From Blastococcus sp. LR1 (GTDB lineage: Bacteria > Actinomycetota > Actinomycetes > Mycobacteriales > Geodermatophilaceae), in contig NZ_JAIUJY010000001.1 of assembly GCF_020166105.1 (NCBI RefSeq), forward strand, positions 620,001 to 684,000: a stretch of DNA of 64,000 nucleotides, written 5' to 3'. A program made the translations under genes and the position numbers. Shown here piece by piece: positions 38,160 to 47,037 of this stretch. Position 1 is the first letter of the stretch, and each line of letters starts with the position of its first letter. The notes under the pieces are model-generated. The model ran no database searches, had not been told where the DNA came from, and saw only the letters and a list, made by a program, of their open reading frames with translations.

Positions 38160-38565
38160 CCGTCTATCTCGACGTCGACCGAAAATCGAGCTGCACGATC
38201 TAGCAGCCGGGGCTGTCCCGGTCATCGACCGCGCGACGCTGGAGAGCGCGGTTGCCCGCTGCCAGGCGGGCTTCGGCGACGAGGACTCTTTCCCTCGCCG
38301 AGTTGACAAGGCTGCAGCCCTGCTGCACGGCATTGCCAGTACGCAGTGCTTTCAGGACGGCAACCTGTGAACCGCCTGGCTGGCCACGGTTGTGTTCCTC
38401 GAGCTTAACGGCCACGATCTCCTCGACATCACGGACATCGAGGCCGAAGCGTTCGTCATGCCCGTCGCCGTGAGCGCCTGGACCGATCGCACGGTCGAGA
38501 AGGCCGCCGAGTGGCTCCAGGTGCAGGTCGAGCGAAGCTCACGTCGCCACCCCAAGCTGGACTGA
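38156..38565 (+). pseudogene. Doc/Fic-family toxin, inactivated
   Basis: After a GTG that overlaps the antitoxin stop, the product MTVYLDVD is soon frameshifted. The rest reads in another frame: IDRATLESAVARCQAGFGDE, then DKAAALLHGIASTQCFQDGN, a TGA codon at 38368-38370, and TAWLATVVFLELNGHDLLDI to a stop at 38565. Doc toxins have the motif HPFxDGNKRTAW at this point. Here the catalytic His is lost (QCF), and the K/R pair of GNKRT is replaced by Leu and stop. Three separate lesions show real decay, not one sequencing error. Confidence 0.85.
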
Positions 38566-38589
38566 GTCCTCCTAGCGCGTGCTGAGACG

Positions 38590-38709
38590 ATGAGTGGCGA
38601 CGGCACCTTCACCGTGCTGGGCGCTGGCCCCGCTGCTGTCATCGTCTCGGACCTGCCGCGCCCGGTGACGCTGTGCTGCCTGCAGAGTCTTCGGGACGCC
38701 GACGGATGA
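38590..38709 (+). CDS. Possible 39-residue peptide
   Basis: An ATG frame encodes SGDGTFTVLGAGPAAVIVSD followed by LPRPVTLCCLQSLRDADG and a stop. It lies 25 nt after the end of the Doc pseudogene. The sequence is unremarkable, with a hydrophobic middle and a CC pair. There is no family match and no good ribosome site. It may not be a gene. Confidence 0.2.
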   Translation: MSGDGTFTVLGAGPAAVIVSDLPRPVTLCCLQSLRDADG

Positions 38710-38969
38710 GGGCCGCCCGCATTAGCTGTCGGCGGGACTGGTGCCTTATAGGCCGGCCCACTGTCCCTGAGCGGCCCACTCAGGGACGGTTCGGTCCATC
38801 AGGCGAATTGGCGTAAGCCTGCTGACAAAGCGGGCTAGCGGTGATCTTGGTATGCGGAGCGTGCTCAGATTGTCACCCGTTACACGGAAGGCGTCGTCAG
38901 GCGTTAGGGCGGCACGCGAACAACCCGCGCCTCCCCGCACCGGCTCCACTGCAGCGCCAAACTGCCGGG

Positions 38970-40024
38970 ATGGCGGAAGACCCGAAGGGTGCAGCCTCCC
39001 AGGCTGCGAGTTCGGCAACGGAGACGCTTTCGCAGCTCCTGGCGCGCATCTTGAATCAACTGGCATTGAGCGCATGGCTACCCTCAGCAGCCTTGACGCT
39101 GCTGTTTGCGTTCATGTTTCAACTTGGGTCTGTTTTGGACGGCGCCGAGCGTTCACTAAGCCCTGGTAGCGCGATCTCGCAGACGTTCCAGACATTAGGC
39201 AAGATGAGCATCGGCGCGTTGATTCTTCTAGTGGTAGTGATCATCGTCCTCACCATGTTGACACAAGCCTTCTCTTTCGAGGCGATCCGCATCCTAGAAG
39301 GCTATTGGGGCACTAGCCGCCTTGCTGAGGCCGTCGCCGGTTGGAGGTGTGAGCGCTTTCGTAGGAGACGAAGGCGGCTGGACGGAATGCTCCTGGAGCT
39401 GAACAAGCGGGCGTGGTTGCCGGCTGAAGCCCGAATCACAGAGATTCAGTAAGACTTGCTCAATCGCGGGAAGCCGGCACCTCTGACCCCAAATACCATC
39501 GCAGCACTCAAGGCCAAGGCGCTAGCGCTCAGACGGGGCGCTTCGCTGAACGACGACGGGAAGTCGCGCGTCGAACACACCGACTGGAAAGACTACGCGT
39601 CGCCCGAGTTGCTTCGGCGCCGTGTCAGCGTACAGAAGCGGCTCAGGGACTATCCCAAGATAGCCCATGTCATGCCTACTCGACTAGGCAATGTACTACG
39701 TCATCACGAAGACTTGACTGGCAGGGAGGAGGTGGAAAGCCTTGTTGATGACTTTTCGACAAACTGCCATTTACCCTACGGCTCAGCCATGATGAGCAAC
39801 GCAGCAGGCTGGATCTCTACTGCTCAATGGTCTTCATTCTACTTTTTACCGGGATGGTGGCAGTTGCCCGATTTTGGGCCGATCACTGGGAGTACGCAGT
39901 AGCCGCCGTCGTTCTGTGCACGGTAGGAGCACTCTTCCTGTACCGAGCCGCGGTCGCGAGCGCCCGGGCGTACGGCGCCACCCTGCTAACTATTTCCAGG
40001 TACAACAGCTCAACGGCAGCGTAA
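38970..40024 (+). pseudogene. Membrane protein gene split by a stop and a frameshift
   Basis: From the ATG at 38970 the frame encodes a helix pair (WLPSAALTLLFAFMFQLG and ALILLVVVIIVLTMLTQAF) and a basic cytoplasmic loop. A TAA stops it at 39450. The same frame continues for 149 codons (LTPNTIAALKAKALALRRGA, then SPELLRRRVSVQKRLRDYPK). Near 39775 the frame shifts, and the C-terminal helices follow as DEQRSRLDLYCSMVFILLFT and YAVAAVVLCTVGALFLYRAA, ending at 40024. Together these make one four-helix protein of about 350 residues. The function is unknown; a defence effector is only a guess. Confidence 0.6.
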
Positions 40025-40051
40025 GCGCAGGGGGCTCCGAGCGCGTAAAGC

Positions 40052-40174
40052 TCAGGCCTTATTTCGCGTCATCTTATCGAAGGGGTGATCGGGGCACGGC
40101 TCCGGCTGATCAATTGACTCAACCTGGTACTCGCAGTCACGGTCGGGGCAGTACCACGTGACCTCCCTTTGCAC
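40052..40174 (-). CDS. Zinc-ribbon-like 40-residue protein
   Basis: A GTG frame encodes QREVTWYCPDRDCEYQVES followed by IDQPEPCPDHPFDKMTRNKA. The spacing C-x4-C then C-x2-H, each in a turn-like Pro/Asp context, is that of a small zinc ribbon. Such tiny proteins are easily missed because of their length. It lies on the opposite strand to the broken membrane gene. No ribosome site is obvious upstream. No known family is claimed. Confidence 0.45.
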   Translation of the reverse strand: MQREVTWYCPDRDCEYQVESIDQPEPCPDHPFDKMTRNKA

Positions 40175-41908
40175 GGGGCTCGGCACGCGCCTGTCAACCA
40201 CACCTCAAGGATGATCCGGTCCGAGCGCCTTGTCGATACCTGTCCTCAGGCGGTGCTGGTGACTCGGTGAGAAGGTCGGCGCGCCGCCGGGCCCGGGGCC
40301 GGAACGTGAAGCCCCGCTGGACTGTCGGCGAGCCGCGCATCCTCGGTTCACTGAGTGACGGTCTGTTCCGGCTTCGTCCGCCCTCCGGACGGAGTCGCTT
40401 GCCCGTTGAGCACGACAGCAGCCACGAGCCCTTCTCGCGAGCCTCGCGGGGCGCCGCCGGGTCGCGGCTGTGCACGCCGTTTCGACGCTTATACCCAGGA
40501 CCGCGATCGGCGCGTCCCACGCAGCCGAAGTCCTATTCCGAGGTGGTGCTCCGCCGCTCCAGCCACCGCGGCCGGCGTGGTCAACAGCTAGAGCCTTCTT
40601 GACGTCACCCCCGCCGGGCTGCGGATGGCTGCGAACGCCTCGGTTCCCGGGCAACTCGACGGGCTCCACGCAATCCGCGCGCTCCTAGTCGACTTTAGCG
40701 ACGCGCTCCTTGGTCCTCCCGGGCATAGACCTGTCGGGCTCCTGGCTGTGATGGCTCGGCGACCCTGCGCGGAGAAGTGATCGGCAACCCTTGTCCCGGT
40801 GTCACCCCGCACGACTTGCCGATCGCCGGGCGACCGCACCCCTGTCACCCCGCGTCGCCGTCTACTCGTCAGGATGGATTGCATAGTCCTTGATGCATGA
40901 GGTGTGTCAGGTCGTGGTCTTCTCCGGTTCGACCGTCGAGATGGCCGGGCGAAGCGCTCAGGTGAGGACGCGCCTCCGTAGCCAGTCGGGTGCTCGCTGC
41001 GAAGTCCGCTGACGGGGTGACGTCGCGCCGTTCGCTGCGGCGCCCCCTGCCGGACGCGTGCACTGGACATCCCAGGGCGCTGGCGGCATCGATGACTAAC
41101 CCAGCGAGGGTCGTAGGCCCGTTCGCAATAGCGCGACTCGTGCGTGCGGTGTGCCCGCGCCCGCAATCGGAACGAGCAGTCCCTGGAAGCCTCCAGCCGT
41201 GCGGACCTCGTCGAGCGCGACGCCGTCCGTGCCCGCGCTAAGACCGGCGGACCGACTCGATTCGCTATGCCCGCGGGACGCTGCCCCAAGCCGTCGCCGG
41301 CCTGCAGAGGCTGCGGCAACCGTCGGGGCAGTCGACAGACGTCACCCTCGGCGACGGGCCCGGGCTGCCAGAGAACCGGAGGCAGCGAGACTTCCGCCGG
41401 TGATGTCACCAAACTTCCGAAAATGGCGCCTTCTCCGGGTGGGCACCCGGCGCCAGATGCCGGCGCACGGGGGCTACTGACGAGGAGGCCGAGATGGGCG
41501 GCGCGCAGCGACTGCGGGGGCCGACGTCCGGCGGTCCGCTGCTTCCTACCCGTCAGGAGGCTGCCCCAGTGCTCCGCTCTCGGCGCACCACGATCTACAA
41601 GCTGACGGAGGTCATAGGGACGCGGGCGCTCCGTTGGGGTGGAACCTGCCGTGGGAGACCGCCTGCTCGACGGTGTCGCCATCCAAGAATTGACTGTGGG
41701 GCGCCATTGGGTCGTCGTCTCAAGGCCACCGTTCTAGGTCGTGCGCCTGCAAGAGACCCCAGATGGAGCACCCGAAACCTCCCGGCCATGAAGCGCCCAG
41801 TTCACCCGCAGCCCGAACACTCCCCTCACCGGCCCCCGGTGCAGCCGTTCGGTGACTCCGGTGCACCGTCGGTGAAAGGGCTCCCGCGAGGTCGCCCGGG
41901 CGCCGTCC
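40175..41908. other. 1.7 kb without recognisable genes
   Basis: Open frames exist on both strands but all have random-looking composition (Arg/Pro/Ala-rich, no motifs, no ribosome sites) and overlap one another. I see no intact gene, rRNA or tRNA. The last 100 bases before the excisionase hold spaced CCGGTGCA/GGTGA boxes (about 41835-41880) that could be protein binding sites. The stretch is probably eroded element DNA or the element's origin/attachment region. Confidence 0.35.
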
Positions 41909-42127
41909 ATGCCTAGGACGAGCCCGCAAGGCCTGCCTCACGAGCAGCACGATCAGCTGCTGACCGTCGCGCAGGCCGGGGAATACCTGGGAACCGGAGA
42001 ACGATTCATCCGCCGGCTGATCGCACAACGGAGGATTACCTACGTCAAGCTCGGCAAGTACGTCAGGCTCCAGCGATCAACCCTCGACGACTTCATCGAG
42101 GCTGGACGTGTCGCCAGCGAGGGCTAG
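41909..42127 (+). CDS. xis: Excisionase-family DNA-binding protein
   Basis: 72 residues. The MerR-like HTH of excisionases is clear: LLTVAQAGEYLGTGERFIRR followed by AQRRITYVKLGKYVRLQRSTLDDFI. It would bind near the attachment sites and bias the integrase toward excision. The ATG at 41909 is the only good start. The integrase lies 297 bp downstream on the same strand, the usual xis-int order of actinobacterial integrative elements and prophages. Confidence 0.88.
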   Translation: MPRTSPQGLPHEQHDQLLTVAQAGEYLGTGERFIRRLIAQRRITYVKLGKYVRLQRSTLDDFIEAGRVASEG

Positions 42128-42424
42128 CCCGACTCGCGGGGCGCGGGAGGCCCGGGCAGCGGGGGATGCCGGCCCGGCCAACAGGTTCGCTAGGCCACTA
42201 GGGCGCCGACCGTCCCGTCGGCCAGACGACCGACCCCTGCGCGCAGCGAGCTCGCCGGCGCCGGCTATGGCCAATCCCCATGGTCTCCGGATAGCGACAC
42301 GGCTCCCGGAGGAAGTCAAGTCCCCTGTGGAACCGGTGGACGGTTGTCCGCCGATCGACGCAGCCGCCACAGCCCGAGTCGGCACCACCGCAATCTCGTG
42401 TCCGCGGAAAAAAAGGAGGTCGTC

Positions 42425-43558
42425 ATGGGTCGAAGGGCTTGGGGCACGGTCCGCCGGCTCCCCTCAGGCCGCTACCAGGCTCGGTACCCGGACGTCTCGG
42501 GCAAGCAGGTCTCGGCACCCCACACGTTCGCGACCAAGGCTGACGGCAATCGATGGCTCGCCAAGGTGCAGACCGAGTTGGACTCGGGCCGCTGGATCGA
42601 CCCGAAGGCGGGCAAGGAGACGCTCCAGGTCTATGCCGAGCGGTGGGTCGAGACCCGCCTCGTCCGCGGCCGACCGCTGGCCCCCCGCACAGCCGAGCTC
42701 TACCGGGCACAGCTCAGGAACCACATCGTCCCCGCGTTGGGTTCGACGCCACTGCGCCAGCTGGACGCGTCCACCGTCCGGGCCTGGTACGGGAAGCTCA
42801 GCGGTCTTGATGGACCTGGCCAGGTCACGGCAGCGAAGTGCTACCGACTGCTGCGCGCCATCTGCACCACGGCGGTCGACGACAACCTCATCGCTCGAAA
42901 CCCCTGCTCCATCCGTGGTGCGGGACAGGAACGATCGAGCGAACGACCGATGTTCACTGTTACTCAGGTCCAGGCGCTCGTCGATGCCGTCGAGGATCGC
43001 TGGCGAGCGCTGATCCTCCTGGCCGCCTGGACAGGCCTCCGCATAGGTGAGCTGTCGGCGCTTCGCCGAGTACACCTGGACTTAACGGCAGGCACCGTGA
43101 GCGTCCGGAGCTCCGTCGTCGACGTAATCGGGCAGGAACGCTCCTACGGACCGCCGAAGTCGGCCGCCGGCCGCCGAACGGTGGCCATCCCGCCGCACAT
43201 CATCGACAACCTGGAGCACCACCTCGCGACCTACGCGCAGCCCGGCGCACAAGGGCTGGTCTTCATAGGGCCCAAGGGTGGGCCGATCCGGCGCAACAAC
43301 TTCTCCGCACGGGTGTGGGGTCCAGCAGCAGCGGCCGCCGGACTCCCGGCCGGCGCCCATCTGCATGACCTCCGCGGCTGGAGCGCCACCGTCGCCGCCC
43401 GGCACGGCGCTACCACCAGGGAGTTAATGCACAGACTAGGGCACGCCTCCCCCGCCGCGGCCCTGCGCTACCAGCGTGCCGAGCAAGAGCGAGATGCCGC
43501 GCTCGCCGCCGCGATGAGCGCAACCCAGTCGTCATCGGCAGATGCGGACGCAACTTGA
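42425..43558 (+). CDS. int: Tyrosine-type site-specific integrase
   Basis: 377 residues from the ATG at 42425, with AAGGAGG 5 nt upstream. An AP2-like arm-binding domain (about 5-60) and SAM-like core-binding domain (65-165) precede the catalytic domain. Arg206 (TGLRIGEL), Lys245, His314/Arg317 (HDLRGW), His340 (HRLGHAS) and the nucleophile Tyr349 (LRYQ) are all present, so it should be active. It probably integrated this island. No duplicated tRNA end was found next to it. Confidence 0.93.
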   Translation: MGRRAWGTVRRLPSGRYQARYPDVSGKQVSAPHTFATKADGNRWLAKVQTELDSGRWIDPKAGKETLQVYAERWVETRLVRGRPLAPRTAELYRAQLRNHIVPALGSTPLRQLDASTVRAWYGKLSGLDGPGQVTAAKCYRLLRAICTTAVDDNLIARNPCSIRGAGQERSSERPMFTVTQVQALVDAVEDRWRALILLAAWTGLRIGELSALRRVHLDLTAGTVSVRSSVVDVIGQERSYGPPKSAAGRRTVAIPPHIIDNLEHHLATYAQPGAQGLVFIGPKGGPIRRNNFSARVWGPAAAAAGLPAGAHLHDLRGWSATVAARHGATTRELMHRLGHASPAAALRYQRAEQERDAALAAAMSATQSSSADADAT

Positions 43559-44130
43559 CACGGCGGTCCGCGAGTAGCTCGACCCTGGTCGACCCAGGAC
43601 CAGCACGTCAGACGGCTCCACGCGCGACGGCCGGTCCCGAGGCACCCCCCGGCCTCACGCTCACCGGCCCGGTCGCGAAGAGCTCCTCCCTCCGAGCTCT
43701 TGAAGTCCCAACTGCATGGCCGGGCGCTCAAGCGCGACCAACACGCTGCCGAGCCGGTGTTCTTCCTCGCCTACCCGGACGAGGGCTTCATCGCCGTCAG
43801 ATGCTCAGCGTCAACGGCGGCCTGCACATGAACTGACCCACAGGACATCCTGCGGAGGGTGCGCCTCGTCTGCGCGACACTTCCACGCGGTCGCAGACCA
43901 CCCCAGCACGCTGCTCGGCCAGGGGCCGGGCAAGCGAGCGCTCGAGCCGGCGGCTGCGGGACACGCCTAGCAATTCGAAAATCATCACCATGCGCTGCCT
44001 GACAGCCAGACTGCGCCCGGTGGTCGCGGACCCATGCTCGTGACGACCCCATCGAACCATCAGACTGCCAAGTCGACGGTGGGTACGACCCGGTTCCCAG
44101 CTAGTAGCGACGGCCAACGGAGGCGCGCGC
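43559..44130. other. Region after the integrase, no confident gene
   Basis: These 572 bases contain an 8-bp hairpin and a short frame (about 43690-43837) reading SQLHGRALKRDQHAAEPVFF then LAYPDEGFIAVRCSAS to a stop, which looks protein-like but has no proper start; it may be a gene remnant. Nothing else is recognisable. An attachment site would be expected here, but I found no copy of the tRNA-Gly 3' end. Confidence 0.35.
43678..43701. terminator. Hairpin downstream of the integrase
   Basis: AAGAGCTC, 8-nt loop CTCCCTCC, then GAGCTCTT: a perfect 8-bp dyad 120 bp after the int stop. The sequence ends with TT only. It is a possible terminator or recombination site. Confidence 0.35.
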
Positions 44131-44553
44131 GTGTACGAAGTGCTTTCCGCCCTGCTGTGCCACGGTTACACCGAACATGCTGTGGACTTTGATCTCCGGG
44201 GCGCTGGCATCCACGCCGTGCACGTGCACCTTCCGACGACGGGTCGGATGACCGTGATCGTGACCATCGCGCGTACTGACCGCGAGCCTTTCACCCCGCT
44301 CGAGTCGGCCAGAATCGATGTCGCACTTCGCTATCCCGACGGTCAAGCCCGGCCCACAGGATCTCACGCTTTCATCGAAGGCGAGAACGACGAGTCCGTG
44401 CGTCCGGTCGCGCTCACCTTGCCAATCAACCTTGAGATGACCGTTACCTCTACCGGGCTGCATGCGGTCGAGGTGTCGGTCAACCCCTCTCGAACCCCAA
44501 CGTTGCTCAGCCTTCCGCTGGCGGTTCGCCCCTGGTCAACGCAACGGTCTTAG
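44131..44553 (+). CDS. Hypothetical protein, beta-rich
   Basis: 140 residues from the GTG at 44131, with GGAGG 7 nt upstream. The sequence alternates hydrophobic and polar residues in strands (GIHAVHVHLPTTGRMTVIVT; ARIDVALRYPDG; VALTLPINLEMTVTSTGLH), like an immunoglobulin- or sandwich-type fold. No signal peptide or membrane segment is present. No family is recognised. GC content is lower than core genes. It has no obvious operon partner. Confidence 0.55.
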   Translation: MYEVLSALLCHGYTEHAVDFDLRGAGIHAVHVHLPTTGRMTVIVTIARTDREPFTPLESARIDVALRYPDGQARPTGSHAFIEGENDESVRPVALTLPINLEMTVTSTGLHAVEVSVNPSRTPTLLSLPLAVRPWSTQRS

Positions 44554-44803
44554 CGAATAGGTGCATTCAGTTAGCAGTGACCCTGTCGCTCCTTGACGGC
44601 GTCGTGCGACTAAGCCTTGCCACGCACGTGCTCGCCGCTCCGCCGACCGCACGGCATCTTAAGGAGACGACGCGGACCTCAGCACGGACTTCGCCGCCCC
44701 TGAACGTGCAGCTGCCTGTACTCGACTTGCATGCGTAGCACCTGGTCGTTTGCGGTGCATGGCAGCTGCGGTATGCCTCGGCGCCGTGAGCCGCAGCGCG
44801 GAG

Positions 44804-44998
44804 CTAACGCGGGTCGTCGGCTACCGCTACCCAATGTCCGTCGACCTGGCGCTCCAACGACAGATCGACGTGTCGGCTGAGATGCGCGCGGGATGCTCGC
44901 AGGTCCCGGGCATGTTTCACGGCGTCGGCGTCAGTAGTTGCGCCGAAAAACGCCACCGGACCCCCGTCCAGCGCGCGGCGCAGTCGGTAAAGGCCCAT
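44804..44998 (-). CDS. Small protein of a GLYRL-type family
   Basis: 64 residues, MGLYRLRRALDGGPVAFFGA continuing TDADAVKHARDLRASRAHLS. A strand-turn-strand-helix pattern with a conserved-looking ADAxxxARDL helix is visible. The 102-residue protein at 63323-63631 has the same plan (GLYRL, then FEADDEAKAARKARDW), so both may belong to one small alpha/beta family. The function is unknown. The frame has good codon bias but no strong ribosome site. Confidence 0.5.
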   Translation of the reverse strand: MGLYRLRRALDGGPVAFFGATTDADAVKHARDLRASRAHLSRHVDLSLERQVDGHWVAVADDPR

Positions 44999-45081
44999 CT
45001 GAATCGAATGTACGCCTCCAGTGCCACCGATTCATTCGACGGCCTTGACGTGCACTATCGGAGTTCAGCGCCGGAAGGTGG

Positions 45082-45873
45082 TCAGAGCACCTGGACCAGG
45101 CGGCCACCGTCCGCGCGCAGCGCGGCGCCGTTGGTGGCCGAGGAGAGCGGGCTGGCGAGGTAGGTGACCAGGCTCGCCAGCTCGGCAGGCTCGAGGAAGC
45201 GCTGCACGAGCGAGCTGGTGTTGCTCGCGGCGATGGCGGCCTTCATGTCCTCCTCGGACAGCCCCTGCACGTCAGCGACGTGGCGGACGGCGGACGCGAC
45301 GCCGTCGCTGTAGGTAGGGCCGCCCAGGACCGTGTTGACCGTGACCCCGGTCCCCCGCGTGAGCTTGGCGAGACCGTTGCTCAGCGCGAGCACCGCAGCC
45401 TTGCTCACCCCGTAGTGGATCATGTCCGCCGGGACGTCGACCCCGGATTCGCTGCTCACCATGACGATGCGCCCCCACCCCCGCTCGAGCATGCCCGGCA
45501 TCAGCTGTCGCGACAGCCGCACGGCGCTCATCAGGTTGACGTCGAGGACGCGCCGCCAGTCCGCGTCCGTTAGGGCCGCGAAGGGCCTGACCTCGAAGAC
45601 CCCGACGTTGTTCACCAGGACGTCGACGTCACCGACCGCCTCGAGCAGGCGGCCGAGCTCGTCGTCGTCCGCGACGTTACCGGCGATCCCCGACACCTCG
45701 GTTCCGTGCTCCTCCTCGCGCAGACGTCGGACGGCGGCCTGGACGCCGTCGGGCGTGCGGCCGTGGAGGACCACGGCCGCGCCCTCGGCCGCGAGCGCCC
45801 GCGCAACGGCGTAGCCGATGCCTTGCGTCGAGCCGCTGATGAACGCCCGCTTGCCGGTCAACCGCAGATCCAT
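45082..45873 (-). CDS. SDR-family oxidoreductase
   Basis: 263 residues of the classical short-chain dehydrogenase/reductase type. The cofactor motif is GSTQGIG (about 14-20), followed by NNVG, the catalytic Ser in VSSESG and YGVSK (YxxxK). An Arg in HGRTPDG after strand 2 suggests NADP(H). The substrate cannot be assigned. It is divergent from a MarR regulator, with two palindromic boxes between them, so it is probably the regulator's target. Confidence 0.92.
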   Translation of the reverse strand: MDLRLTGKRAFISGSTQGIGYAVARALAAEGAAVVLHGRTPDGVQAAVRRLREEEHGTEVSGIAGNVADDDELGRLLEAVGDVDVLVNNVGVFEVRPFAALTDADWRRVLDVNLMSAVRLSRQLMPGMLERGWGRIVMVSSESGVDVPADMIHYGVSKAAVLALSNGLAKLTRGTGVTVNTVLGGPTYSDGVASAVRHVADVQGLSEEDMKAAIAASNTSSLVQRFLEPAELASLVTYLASPLSSATNGAALRADGGRLVQVL

Positions 45874-45899
45874 GTCCGTCCACCCTCACCCGTGATGAC

Positions 45900-45940
45900 T
45901 TGCTTGAGCAAGCGAACGTACACGTGACTTGCCTGAGCAA
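45900..45940. promoter_or_regulatory. Paired operator between the SDR and MarR genes
   Basis: Two copies of TTGCyTGAGCAA (45900-45911 and 45929-45940), each an inverted repeat TTGC/GCAA, lie 29 bp apart in the divergent gap. This spacing places both on nearly the same helix face. MarR proteins bind such dyads; here they could repress both divergent genes. Confidence 0.65.
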
Positions 45941-45984
45941 CTGACCTAGCCTGCGTGCATGTCCTGCACCCGCCGTCCGCGACC

Positions 45985-46506
45985 ATGACCGAGCACCCCG
46001 ACCCGTCCCGGTTCGACGGCGACGAGCTCCTCACCTGGTCCGGTCTGGCAACGGTGCTGGAGTGGCTGCCGCCCCTGCTGGACGCCCAGCTGCAGCGCGA
46101 CGCCGGGCTCACCCACTTCGAGTACGGCCTGCTCTACGCGCTCTCCGCCGCGCCCGACCGGACCCTGCGCCTGAGCGTCCTGGCGGGCTACGCCAACAGC
46201 TCGCTCACCAAGCTCTCCCGCGGCATCACCCGGCTGGAGGGGCGGCAGTGGGTCCGCCGCACGATCGACCCCACCGACGGGCGCTACACACTGGCGACCC
46301 TGACCGACCTCGGGCAAACCACGGTCGAGCAGGCGACGCCGGGGCACGTCGCGGCCGTCCGGCAGCTGGTCCTCGCGCCCTTGACCGCGGCCCAGCGCCG
46401 GCAGCTCCGCGACATCACCCAGCGCATTGTGGGCGCCGCCGGATCCGTGCAGCCCTGGCGATCGCCCGCCGAGCAGCCCCCGGCCGACACGACCGAGCAC
46501 CGCTGA
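45985..46506 (+). CDS. MarR-family transcriptional regulator
   Basis: 173 residues from the ATG at 45985; in-frame starts at 45955-45958 are possible but lie close to the operator. The winged helix is clear: FEYGLLYALSAAPDRTLRLS, the recognition helix YANSSLTKLSRGITRL and the wing VRRTIDPTDGRYTLATLT. It probably represses itself and the divergent SDR gene via the two TTGCyTGAGCAA boxes, with release by a small ligand. The ligand is unknown. Confidence 0.9.
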   Translation: MTEHPDPSRFDGDELLTWSGLATVLEWLPPLLDAQLQRDAGLTHFEYGLLYALSAAPDRTLRLSVLAGYANSSLTKLSRGITRLEGRQWVRRTIDPTDGRYTLATLTDLGQTTVEQATPGHVAAVRQLVLAPLTAAQRRQLRDITQRIVGAAGSVQPWRSPAEQPPADTTEHR

Positions 46507-46584
46507 GTCCGGCGGCGGCTGCGCCCGCAAGGACGTCGGCAGCACGCAGGATCGACCTGGCAGGGGTCGGCTGCGCCGCGGGGG

Positions 46585-47037
46585 TCACAGCAGCTGCTTC
46601 TCGAACCAGTGATGCGCGAACGGTTCGTCGTTGAACGCCGGAACCTCCACGAACGCGGCGCTGCGGTACAGGCCGATCGCCTCCACCAGCGTCCTGTTCG
46701 TCTCCAGCCGCAGGGTGCGGACGCCCGCGTCCCGGGCCTGGTGCTCGAGCTCGTCGAGCAGCCGTCGACCCACACCCAGCCCCCGAACCGACGTCGACAC
46801 CCACATCCGCTTCACCTCCGCCGGTGCGTCGCCGTGGAACCTGAGCGCCACGCACCCCACCGGCTCAGCACCCGCCCGTGCGACCAGGAGCAGTCCGGCG
46901 GGGAGCCGCAGGTCCTCGTCCGTGGCAGGCAGGCTGGCGGCCGGGTCGAACCGGTCGTCCCGGCTCGCGAGCTCGGCGAAGTAGGCCGCGATGCACCACC
47001 GCGCATACGGGTGCGCCGGATCCTCGGGGGCGACGTC
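46585..47037 (-). CDS. GNAT-family N-acetyltransferase
   Basis: 150 residues from the GTG at 47037 (product begins VDVAPEDPAHPYARW); in-frame starts at 47076, 47085 and 47118 exist and the true one is uncertain. The acetyl-CoA pyrophosphate loop is VRGLGVGRRLLDELEHQARD, preceded by VKRMWVSTSVRG and followed by LRLETNRTLVEAIGLYRSA. Similar domains occur fused to MarR regulators, and a MarR gene lies next door convergently. The acetylated substrate is unknown. Confidence 0.85.
   Translation of the reverse strand, partial: DVAPEDPAHPYARWCIAAYFAELASRDDRFDPAASLPATDEDLRLPAGLLLVARAGAEPVGCVALRFHGDAPAEVKRMWVSTSVRGLGVGRRLLDELEHQARDAGVRTLRLETNRTLVEAIGLYRSAAFVEVPAFNDEPFAHHWFEKQLL

Noticed and set aside
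40588-41682. A 364-codon minus-strand frame in the gap before xis
   Set aside because: The product is Arg/Ser/Pro-rich, without motifs or a ribosome site, and equally long frames exist on the other strand.
43650-43665. GCTCCACG near 43617 as a right attachment site
   Set aside because: Only 8 bases match the end of tRNA-Gly, which is within chance for this composition.
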